Source: Choristocarpus tenellus KU-1152 (lineage: Eukaryota; Phaeophyceae). Taken from it: a stretch of 47,348 bases of DNA. Below, one piece after another: positions 1 to 9,721 of this stretch. The position numbers and the translations under genes are program-made. The number at the start of each line of letters is the position of its first letter. Positions within the stretch are counted from its first letter, which is position 1. The DNA is taken from NCBI GenBank assembly GCA_964200185.2, contig CAXNAD020000017.1, forward strand, positions 1 to 47,348, read 5' to 3'. The notes beneath the pieces are model-generated. The model did not search any database and was not told where the DNA came from. It saw nothing but the letters and a program-made list of their open reading frames with translations.

Positions 1-9
1 CAAAACCCA

Positions 10-215
10 GTGTGTTGTGGGGGGGGGGGGGGGGGGGTCTACACCAGGGTGTCCATTTGGAACAAAATCAGGAAAAGTGCATTTTCATTATCCATCGGAC
101 ATATACGACCAAATCACCAAAAAATCACAATATGAAAAAATTGACCCCAAATGGACAGCCACCACCCCCCCTCAGATACATTAAGCCGTACCCTCCAAGA
201 TACTTTCACTCACGT
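10..215. repeat. Dispersed repeat, left-end copy, with 19-nt G run
   Basis: Positions 19-37 are an uninterrupted G run. The next 140 bases match, with divergence, the right end of the window (about 47132-47290) in the same orientation. Shared blocks include 'cagggtgtccatt', 'cattatccatc' and 'atggacagcc', the last followed by a C-rich tract. Bases 190-215 also resemble the right arm of the fold-back element near 3745-3769 ('taccctc.aagatacttt.actc'). I see no protein-coding potential. It is best read as a member of a non-autonomous dispersed repeat family. Confidence 0.65.
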
Positions 216-365
216 TTGTCACAATAAGGTTGACGTTTTTGCACCACCTTCGGACGAGATTACCTCCAAAAAGCATTACATTCATGAATGACCGAACTCT
301 GTCCCCCCCCCCCCAACACCCCTCCACCCCCCCCAACCCCAAGCTCGTCCTTGAATCCCGCAGAA

Positions 366-1175
366 ATGGCCTTATTCCCGCTTGAAGGGAAAGACTACAA
401 GATCGGCAGAAATGACCTCCCTGCGTGGGGTGATCTTGTAGTGTGCAACTCTCGATCAGAGGCCTTCCGTTCGATCTCTCTTGAAGACCAATAAAAACAG
501 TGCATTCGACTGCTTCATGTGGCCAACAACAGACAACTCAAGCACATGCTTTCGCCTGGAATGGAGGTGTGCGGGCCGCACGCAGAGCTCTACTTGCGCG
601 TGGCAGCCACTTGCCCTCTCTACTATATACATTGGACCGAGAAAGGAGATGACGCCAACATTGAATTCACATCAAAAGTTCCACAGAGCGGAAGCCATGA
701 CCAGGTCCTCCTCCCCTTCTCCCAGGTTGGCCCCGGGCAGATGTTCGTCACGCCCGTAGTCGGGAGGGTGTACAAACCCCGGGCAAAGAATGACACGAGA
801 TCACCATTCAACGTGCTCCCGGGTGTTACAGTATTGCGTTCTCGTGGGTTCGAAGTGATGGATTCGGGCTCAGACTTGACGCCAATGACCACTAGAAAGC
901 ACAAGTGTCCCTCTTCCCCCAAGGGTGGAAAGGGGAAAGGTCATGGGGTATGGAGGGGCGCCAGTGATTCTGCCATGGAAGACAAGCCGGAGTATGTCAG
1001 CGATGTGGAAGAGGATGACGAGGAAGAAAAGGATGATGAAGTGATGATAGAGAGGAGGGTGAACGGGATGACGAACAGGAGTAAGAAAAGAACCGGGACG
1101 GGGGGTGGGAAGGAGGTGGAGGTGGAGAGGCGGGCGGGCGCACACGTTGGCAAAGTAATGATTGACCAACGGTAA
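366..1175 (+). pseudogene. Unrecognised ORF with one in-frame TAA and an acidic/basic tail
   Basis: An ATG at 366 opens 42 codons that stop at TAA 492-494. The same frame then continues without a stop to the TAA at 1173-1175, so both parts could be one protein of about 269 residues. The central part (from about 519) is rich in hydrophobic and aromatic residues and looks folded. The last third is low-complexity: a run of D and E followed by K/R-rich sequence, as in many nuclear proteins. I recognise no family. Either the gene is broken by a nonsense change, or a short intron ending at 'aaaaacag' (500) removes the stop; phase-0 donors at 438 or 441 would give 60-63 nt, but they are weak. Stop-codon reassignment is unlikely because the dehydrogenase gene in this window ends with TAA. 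Translation may also start at the ATG at 519. Confidence 0.35.
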
Positions 1176-3411
1176 ACAGAGCATATGGGAGTGTTTTTGT
1201 TAATGATGCCTCGTTCGTCCAGTAGTTAGTTCAAGCAAGTTGTTCGTGTGTCTGTTGAACTCCTGGTAACATGCTTACCAGAGTCGGCGCCCATTTTGCT
1301 TCAGGTGACGTGCACAGTTTCGCGCAGTGGCGGGGGGAGGAGGGGTACAACGAATGAGCAGCAAATTGATAAAGCTGGTGTTTTTTTTATTTAATGTGAA
1401 AGAAGATTTTTTTTTCAACCATGTTTTTGCTCTGGCCTGTTGTTGCCTTATTCTCCCTCTTCTCCCTGTTGTTCTCTTGCGATATGTGACAAGTCAAACA
1501 AGTTTCCCGAAAAAATAGATAAATGCAGATCGGCATATCTGACAGGGGGTGGGAGGGGGGACAGATCACAACAAACAATAATTCGGGCATGACTGAGATA
1601 TTCATAGAAAGAGGTTGATCATCACATAATGTCAATACTTATAAGTGCTCAGCGTTAGTTTCTTCTTCTACTTAGCGATGATAGCAATAATTGATAAACA
1701 ATTTAATAATATGGCAAAATAAAACTTCTTCTCACTCAGTCGACCATCCATAATGACAATGAAACGCCGCCCCGAAAGAAACTACATCGAAGTACTGTTT
1801 TTTTCTACCACCTCCACCATCGACAGTCAAACGACTCCACTGACGGCACTAATTATTCAAGCAAGTAATCCAACGCAGGGCATACATGTGCACAACGATC
1901 AAACGAAATCACTGCCGCCCCCCACACACTGTCCTACTACCACCTTCGGCATGGATTCCCATTCAAAAAGGGGCACTTAAAAAGTGCTGCAACATTTACA
2001 AAAAAATATTAATGGGCACTTTCCGCCCTCCATTTTGGGTAAATTCCATCCTCCATGAAATAATCCATCCTCCATTTTGCCGAGACGCTGTTCATTGCTG
2101 GTGGATGAGTGTGGGAGGTGGGAGGTTGCCTGTACTTCCGCGAACGTAACATTGAGTAGAAGGCCTTTGTCCCAGTAGGGGGCTGATCCTGCGTCTGCGA
2201 AGGCCCCTGCATGGAACACTAGATCCATGCGGAAATTCCTGTTGACTGAAGGGGCTACCATCCTCCGTACTGCAAGGGATGCCCGTCCCCTTGCATAGTT
2301 GGCTGAGTGTTTTCACCATAGGGATGTGTTGTCGTATGTGACCTCCTTCCCTGGGGCAGGTACGGACATGTCTGGTGTCAACATTTTGCCTCTCGCACCC
2401 AGTCACTGGACACCTGTTTGATAGGGCTTCCTCCCTCCCTACTTTTCAGTTGAGCATAGTCGTAAACGTATCTGAATACAATCATTTACATTGAACCAGT
2501 TTAATATTTTATATGATATTCACAAAGAAATATATCATGAATGTGATATTCAATATATTATATTATGTTTAAATGAGTCAAAGGAGGTAGATTTTTCTAC
2601 CCTTCTTTGAGCTATGCATTTTGTCATATTTTTGCGGAGAAAAACACACTATATTGTTGTGGTGAGTAAGTACATTTGAGGTCGTTTGTTCTCCAACTCA
2701 CACAAAGAATTTATTAACTCATTTATACTTTGACAAATTAGTAGATAAATGTATGTACAATAATATTTTTTATGCGAAAGTTGAAAGAGTGGCAAAGATG
2801 TACAAATAATTTCTACTCGTTAATCCTCTACCACGAATGATACTGAGATATTATGTACAAATAATGCCAATTTATCGATACAACCATAAAATGTGAAAGC
2901 CATTCATCTATTTACTATTTTGTGACTACGCCTACCACTGCCTTCCTGTACTTCCAACCTAGCTTAGTCCTGCACCCCAAGGTGAGGAGGTAGGGAAGCA
3001 TCATTATGCCCTTAAAGATTTTCTAGATGTGTCAGGGCAAAAGTCAAACCTTGTCACAAAGTCTTTTATAATAGTAACAATTATCGTTGATGTATAATGT
3101 ATCTCTCTAAAATCTATTTACTGCACAATGTGACAAAGAGGACGAGAACTCTCTATTGCCTTTACAAACTCTGTGGAAGGCAAAGACAATGTAGCCTATG
3201 CCGAGCTTGATTGTTTCATCTATGTTTTAGATAGGTCAGAATGGAAAAGGGGTGAGATGCCCAAAACTACAGAAGAGAATGAAATGGAAATAGGGAGGTC
3301 TGAGATTGGGCAGAGTGAGAGATGGCATGGGAATTGGGTATTCCGAATTTTTTCTCAGGGAGTTGAATGGAAAGATAAGGGGAATGAGATAGTGGAAAAG
3401 AAAGATGTACA
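1176..3411. other. Intergenic, AT-rich, no supported gene
   Basis: There are only short ORFs with no recognisable domains. About 2440-3130 is strongly AT-rich. Near 2010-2090 the phrase 'ccatcctccat' recurs. An ORF of 86 codons at 3173-3433 has biased K/E/G composition and runs into the repeat array, so I do not call it a gene. Confidence 0.5.
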
Positions 3412-4410
3412 GGAAAGTCAAACCCGAGGTTAAGATACTGCATTCACAAGGTAGTATCTACCGAGGGGTAGTTGAACAATGATCCCTGACTGAGGAGTAG
3501 GGCTCAGCTAAGAGTGAAAGTATCTTAGAGGGTACGAGTTTTGCCCTGTTTGTCCGTTTGGGGCTTGTCTTCCTAAGGGGGTTTTTATGATATTTTACCT
3601 AGTCCGAAATATTTCGGAGTAGGTAAAATGTATACATAATGTAAGGTGTGTCCCGAATAAGGATATTGACGCTTCCTAACAAACACAATAGCCAAAATTT
3701 CATCAAATTCACAACATTGGATTTTGGCCCCCAAACGGACGCGACTCTACCCTCTAAGATACTTTAACTCTAAAGGTATCTGTAAGGAGCAGGCAAGTTA
3801 CATGGTTTGCAGTCAATGTACCTCCCAAGGAGGGGGGGCTGTCCAGGTACAGGAAGGTGATGATATCAGACCCGGGTACTGCATTCATAACTTAGTAACT
3901 GCTATGGGGCAGTTGGACCATGATCCGTGGCCGAGGAGCCAGGCTCAAAGGGAGTCACCAACGAAGTAGGCAATTCACGGCTTACAGCCAAGGAGCCTGA
4001 AAGAGAAGTTGTAGAAAAGTTAAAACCCAGGGTCAAGGTGCTGCACTCATAAGGTAGTAACTACCGAGGGGCACCCCTGGTTGAGGAGCCAGGCTCAAAC
4101 TTGCCTGGTCCCAAGCGGTGTCTGTGTCTAGGTTCAAGAGAGTAATGGCATTAGGCCTGCATACTGAACTCATAAGGGGGTAACTGATAAAGGGCAGTTG
4201 GGCCATGATCCATGACCAAAGAATCAGACCCAAAGAGAGTTGCCTGTTAGGAACAGGAAAGTCATGGTTGGCAGGCAAAGTATATTGCCTCCAGTTGGGC
4301 TCCTGTCGAGGAACAGGGGGGTTAGAGGTTAGCAACTGCGAAGGAGCAGTTGGGTTGTGATCAGTGGTTGGGGAGGAAGGCCCAAAAAGGGGTTGCTTGC
4401 AAAGGATCAA
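3412..4410. repeat. Degenerate direct-repeat array, about five units
   Basis: The same phrase recurs in diverged form: 'tactgcattcataag' or similar, then 'gtagtaactaccgagg', then 'gcagttggaccatgatc' and 'gaggagccaggctca'. Copies begin near 3430, 3876, 4038, 4160 and 4330. Spacing is irregular because the fold-back element sits between the first and second copies. Unit-to-unit divergence is high, so this is an old array. No function is visible. Confidence 0.6.
3513..3769. mobile_element. Fold-back MITE-like element with a central 38-nt palindrome
   Basis: The left arm (about 3513-3564) contains 'aaagtatcttagagggta' and 'gtccgtttggggc'. The right arm (about 3727-3769) contains their reverse complements, 'taccctctaagatacttt' and 'gcccccaaacggac'. 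Near the middle, 3592-3629 is a 38-nt palindrome with a single mismatched pair, centred on 'gaaat|atttc'. Long imperfect terminal inverted repeats without an ORF are typical of miniature inverted-repeat or fold-back elements. Part of the right arm recurs near 190-215, which supports mobility. I did not find a clear target-site duplication. Confidence 0.55.
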
Positions 4411-5013
4411 GCCTGTAATGTTGCACAGTCAAGGTACTCTGTCCATTGTTGAAGACACCCGCCAGGGAGCAGCAGAGTCAGGAGTTGCAGTCAGAACTAG
4501 ACTCGAATATACTGTGAAGGGATCATGAAGGGAAGCGCATTAGGGATATTGTTAGATGAAGTAAAAATGAATACGAGATAATGGCGGAGGTGAGAGCATC
4601 TCAAAGAGAATGGTGTGCTAGGTGGTGGGCAGCTATGGAGGAAATGCAAACTGGGGAAGATGGCAAGATCCACTGTCCGAGAGTTATACCAGAAACGGTC
4701 TGACATTTCCTGAGAAGAACCCAAGAAGATGTATGGGCAGTGGCAATAACCAGAAGGGGAGGACGCTTGACTCCACACCCGCAAATAGAGTGCAACAATC
4801 GATATCTTAGAAAAAAAAGGCATTCCTGGGTATCAAAAAGTTGGTATCAGCAGCGGAAGATGCGGTACAGGGTTCAATCAAGGATGTAGGCACGCTAAGG
4901 GCAACTCTAGCATACAGAAATCACAGGAGGGCTAATGAAGCTCAGAAGATATCTGGAACCAGACAAGTTGATGTGTTTTCCCAAAGGAGAGTGAGTTCCA
5001 TATACTAGGTGTT

Positions 5014-5261
5014 CGGGTATCCCCTTTAGGTATGGTGCTAGAATTGAATAAGTTAAGGATTATTCATGATTTGAGTTTCGGGTAGGGCCAATCAGACCGG
5101 AATATGGGGGGTGTTTATACACACATGTATTTTTAAGACGCTCTGCCCATTCAAATAGCGAGGTCTTAGACCATGTGTTACAAAGACTATGGGCAAAGAG
5201 GACAAATTATGGATCAGAAGGTAGGATGTTATTTTCCAAATTGATTTTTTTCGACATTGAA
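5014..5261 (+). mobile_element. Decayed reverse-transcriptase remnant of a retroelement
   Basis: In one frame 5014-5082 reads RVSPLGMVLELNKLRIIHDL followed by SFG and a stop. The SPLG...K-R-I-I-H-D-L-S pattern is the start of the fingers region in a class of retroelement reverse transcriptases. After a frame change, 5145-5261 encodes a segment containing VLQRLWAKRTNYGS and then SKLIFFDIE, in the place where such proteins have an '..R..G....SK.D..DAF' block. The YxDD region is not recognisable downstream. The copy is broken by stops and frameshifts and cannot be active. Assignment to a family (DIRS-like or another) is uncertain. Confidence 0.45.
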
Positions 5262-5337
5262 ATATCATGGTTGAGACCGCCTGATTTGGTGGGACAGTGG
5301 TATCTCAATGTTAAACAATATAATATGTTGTAAGATC

Positions 5338-5730
5338 GAATCCCAGCTGGACCCCTTTCCCTACTCCCTACAACAGGAGGATCATTGAATCAAAGTAGCT
5401 GAGAGGTAGGCAATTTTGACCCACTATGCATTCTAGGTAATCTTCCTTACCCTGTGCAATACTCTATCTCGTTGCTTAATGTACAGAATGGTGTACACAA
5501 AATGAATACTCTATCTCGTTGCTTAATGTACAGAATGGTGTACACAAAATGGCATTTCTCGGATCCCAGCTGGACCTCTTTCTCTACTCCCTACAATAGG
5601 AGGATCATTGAACCAAAGTAATTGAGAGGTAGGCAGTTTTGGCCTGTTATGTATTCTAGGTAGTCTTCCTTACCCTGTGCAATGAACTCTATCTCATTGT
5701 TCTATGTACACAATGGTATACGCAAAATTG
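5338..5730. repeat. Imperfect tandem duplication, unit about 225 bp
   Basis: The segment starting 'cccagctggaccc' at about 5342 recurs from about 5564. The shared order of blocks is 'ctactccctacaa.aggagg', 'atcattgaa.caaagta', 'gagaggtaggca', 'ttctaggta', 'cttccttaccctgtgcaat' and 'ctctatctc'. The two copies differ at many bases, so the duplication is not recent. No coding potential is seen. Confidence 0.7.
5458..5551. repeat. Exact 47-bp tandem repeat, two copies
   Basis: Positions 5458-5504 and 5505-5551 are identical (starting 'aatactctatctcgttgc', ending 'gtgtacacaaaatg'). The pair sits at the junction of the older duplication around it, so it is a second and much more recent slippage or duplication event. 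Confidence 0.9.
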
Positions 5731-7900
5731 ATATTTCTCCTTTCCACATACCAAATGACATCACAATTCAGCAAATGCTCTTTCTGCAATTATACAAAAG
5801 GACGTTCTATTGCCATTTCTCAGTATCCTTAAAATATAACCTTGCCTACCCCTCACTTACTTTGGCTCAATATAAATGTAAGGGGGGGTATGGGTGGCAT
5901 ACAGGCTAAATGGGAAACGCAAAGATTGAGACCAATGGTTGGGGAGGGTGTGTTATTAGTGGCATGGTTATCCATGGTTATGCTGGGAAGGTTCCCAGGC
6001 TCTGATTTTGATAAACATAAGAATATCATGGTTCCACTAGGGCAGACAATCACGAATATTCTCTACTCCTAAAGATCGGTTCACCATGAGGTCGAACTCT
6101 AGGGAAGGGATCCACTTTCTAGGTTGAGGCACTGATTAAACAGTTGCCTATGCATTGGTCCCTTCCTCACACTACCTCCTATGACACATACAAAGGCCAT
6201 TATTGGAGGAGATTCCCTTACAGGTCTGGGATCTGAAGGGAGGGTTGCCAGTCTGGTTGCAGAAGGCACTGAAGCAGACCCAGTTGAGGAGACCAGTGAT
6301 CTCACATAAACGTTGTTGGGACCGTCTCAGTGTCCCTCCTGCATGATATGCTATCAGGGTGCGGGTTTCTAGGGGTTATGCTTGAAATGGCTTTGTGCTT
6401 TACACAATGTATGTTTCTTTCTTTTCCTCCAATGGCAACATGTTACCACAACTTCAATCACATTTTCCTAAACATCCAACCTTGTATACCCAATCAATTG
6501 CCTTTACGATGCAGGTTACATGGAGATACCTGTCCTTAGTCAATGTAGAACTCAATTATCTACCAGTTCTGATTCAAAACTGCAACACCAATTCTTCTAT
6601 TTCTACCTCCAACCCCTCCACCCTGTATTTTTGTCTGGTTTTGTGTTGGTGCCGGATTTTTGTGACCCTTTAGAAGGTGACATACCCAATTCCACGTGGG
6701 CCAATCACCTCTAAATGTAGAATGTTACTGTAGTGGACTCTACAGCAAGAATAGTTTTATACTATATGTGAAACAGTTTGGATGGGACAGACAGGCACTT
6801 CAGACTGAAGGGGAGTGGGAAGACCCACAGGTGGAATGGAAAGGAGAGAGACAAGGCAGGAGACTGAGCAACTTTCACGAGGTCACTCAGGGAAGGAGTG
6901 AACAGGGAAAATGGATGAGGGGGGGTCGTAACATCCCCCCAAACAACCCGATATGATGTTATCAGGAAGCAAATGCTGATGCCATATGGAGCAATAAACC
7001 TTGAGGAATGTCTTCTAAAGGAAGGGGACTTTAGAAGTATACCCTGGCCACGCACTTGGCACGAATGGTTGTTTAGTCATTTTTTTATACCCCAATTCGA
7101 AGCAATAGAGTGAATGATCAAAGTGGGAGATCGAGTATATTTGATAACAATTCCTTTATGTAACCCTCTATGAGCCTCGTTTACACCCTATAGGCTTACG
7201 AATTGCAGGTACATTTCCCATCATGGTAAGTTTGCAGACATTTTTTTAACATAAGCATCAATATGCTCCTTGATATATTCGAGGGATTGTCTTCAAAAAG
7301 AGATATGAAGGGGAGACCCCAACAAAATATTTGGAACCATGATAGTGTATGTTGTCGGTTCGTTCGTATTTGCCATGCATGAACTTCTACTTATATATAT
7401 GTAATACATAACTATGTTTTGGTGCGTGGTTCTGTGTGATGGGGGATGATGAGAACCACCGGAGATGAGATTCAGAAAGGAAATGAGAGATGATACTAAG
7501 GCATCCTGGGCGTATGTTGACACCTTACGAGTGGAATGTGGATTAATCTCCACCGTGATTGGTTGCGATCAGTCTGAACAGAAAACACAATCTCAGGGTT
7601 TGTTGGTTTGAATCCACTGTTCATGTTGAGGTTGTCATCAGCCGTCGTGCGTTCTCCGTATGACAAATTTGCGCGCGCAAATGTGTATGACTGCGCGCAT
7701 TATCCTGCTCAGTGTCCAGATATAAAAAAAAAGGGGAGATGTCCATGACAATTACACCTACATTATTATCATTATTCCAACTGAGATGTGAAGGGATTGT
7801 CATTATCTATCAATAATATACAATATTATTAATATTCTATACAACTCTTACTCTTAGTGCTGCTACTAACATACGAAACGTACAAAAGCAGTTCCTATAG
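5731..7900. other. Gene-free stretch, probably old transposon debris
   Basis: ORFs here are short (at most 97 codons) and mutually overlapping, without conserved motifs or splice-compatible neighbours. Stretches near 5870-6330 and 6650-7060 have coding-like composition broken by many stops, as expected of decayed mobile-element sequence following the reverse-transcriptase remnant. I can support no gene. Confidence 0.4.
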
Positions 7901-9270
7901 GTTCTCTGTGTCCAGTGGACCACCGTGATGTGTGCTCTGTACGAGGCTATGTCTGTGGTGCTGATGAGAGGGACTGGTGAAGAAAGGGAAAAATGTATGA
8001 CAGAGGTCGATACCAAAGCTAAAGAAGTAGAAGCGGGTCATTCCAGCCTTATACAAGCCGACCCCAACGCATTTTTTGCTGACGCTGGTTTTTTCTACAG
8101 ACCTCCTCACCAAGTGAGATCATGGCAGCAGCCTCCTTCTGTCACCTCTCCTTTTTTCCATCAAGTGATGTTTTGTTTTCAATCTTCAAGTTTTCTCCCC
8201 TGTTGACCTTCGCGTACAGCCTCGACGTGCCATTTGCACTGCAGGAGTAAAATGCAACCGTGCTACAGCGTTGATTTACTGCTACAGTTGTGAAAGGTTT
8301 GAGCCCACCGGTAAGGCGTACTACTGTCAAGCCTGTTTTGATGCTTGCCATCCATGGTATCGAGCGCCGCACAAGTGGGTTGATGTGGAAGATACCGGGC
8401 ACCTGGACCAACAGCTGACCTCCCATCTCTACACAGCAGTTATGGATAGGAATATCGATGATATCGGCGCAATGGTCAAAGACTTGGGTGAATGGCACGA
8501 CCAAATGAAGACTCAGGGTATGGACTGCAAGGCAAGTTACATTCTTCACCGCAAGATACAGCTGCATATTGCTTTGAGGTACGGGTTGTTCAACTTCGTA
8601 GCACATCGGCAACCTCTTACAGTGTTGGGTCTCGTTCTTCAATTTGGTACCAGGGAGACAACTTGATCAAGACAGCGGCTCAGGGAGTAAAGAAAATCAG
8701 CATGAAGATAAGGTAAGTAGTCCTTAAATATCTCTTCAACCGATATCTTAAATTGGGGTTCTATACTACTATTGGTTTTTGAGTGTTACACAAATCGTGG
8801 GCGTGATTGTACTTTCTTCCTCTCACGGTTGTGCTTGCACTATGTCAGTCATGACCTGACCTTGCTTTTTAGGAATTGATGTCGAAAATAGCTGCCCTAC
8901 TTTGGTGTATGGACAGTATTTCCTTTGTCATTCAACACAATCGCATGCAATGTTGTCCTATGAGGAGACGATCCTACGGCTGTCCCACAATGTTACGAAC
9001 ATTCACGAATGTAATAGGGAAATGGGAATACATGTATCCATCACCCCTCTGTAAGACACCAGGATGTGTGCTGCCGAATATACTCCAAAAAACAGGGATA
9101 TGAAGGAAGTCAACAATGAGGATCGGACAAAGATTTCTCAAGTTGCAGAGGAATGTGTTCTGCAAGAGGCCGCACGCCTGCAGAAATACTTCGAGACTCA
9201 AACTGTTGTCGGAAAGTGGGACAAAGCTGGGCAGGAAGAAGCAACAAAGGCAATGCACACAGTGGCATGA
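7901..9270 (+). pseudogene. B-box-like zinc-binding protein, partial or decayed gene
   Basis: Exon A (7901-8113) follows acceptor 'tatag' and ends at donor 'caa|gtgaga'. Exon B (8220-8531) follows 'gtacag' and joins in phase 0. Exon B reads C-x6-C, then YCYSC, then YYCQACFDACHPWYR and a His. This Cys/His spacing is that of a B-box-type zinc finger, a protein- or RNA-contact module. Exon B ends at 'tgcaag' followed by gcaagt, a possible GC donor, but also stays open as far as TGA 8664. Another open segment ends at 'ataag|gtaagt' (8712) in phase 2 and fits a last exon at 9063-9270 (acceptor 'caccag', stop TGA) that is helical and charged. I could not join exon B to that segment in phase. The first part (CVQWTTVMCALYEAM) looks like a second B-box with Cys replaced by Trp and Tyr. 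Either a real gene I have mis-modelled or a decaying copy. Confidence 0.45.
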
Positions 9271-9721
9271 TTTCTTTCTGTCTGCTTACTATCTCTTGAC
9301 AGACTTAAATGCATGGATATAAATACATATATATGCATTCATCTGTTGTTTTCAAATGGTGCTTTGGAATGTGGGAGTATTGGGGACATTCAATGTTTCG
9401 TAACCTGTCCATTAATGCCTAGGAGTTGTCTTTACCAATGCAAAGTCTTCCTTGACACTTTTGAAGGAGTCTGCATGCATGTGACGGTAACTGCTCCTTC
9501 ATCCTGGCTAGATCTACAGCTCTACAGGATACTGATCATTCCCCTCCATGGAGTCCTATGTTTCAGGAGAGGGACTACTATCTAAACCTTATCAGAGTCA
9601 TTAACTGCCTTGATTCTCTGGACCACCGGCTTCCTTGCAAGCAAGATCTGTAGTATCCTTTGTCAGAACACACAGGATGCTTTTTTGGTAGAACTCCTGG
9701 ACAAGTTATCTTTTTCACCAT
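9271..9721. other. Intergenic region between convergent genes, no gene seen
   Basis: This stretch lies between the TGA at 9268-9270 on the plus strand and the TAG at 9722-9724 of the giant minus-strand gene. It holds only short ORFs without motifs and presumably both 3' untranslated regions. Confidence 0.4.

Noticed and set aside
623-1184. Long minus-strand ORFs opposite 623-1184.
   Set aside because: They are antisense shadows of the plus-strand frame, rich in P, S and L from the complementary codons of its acidic tail.
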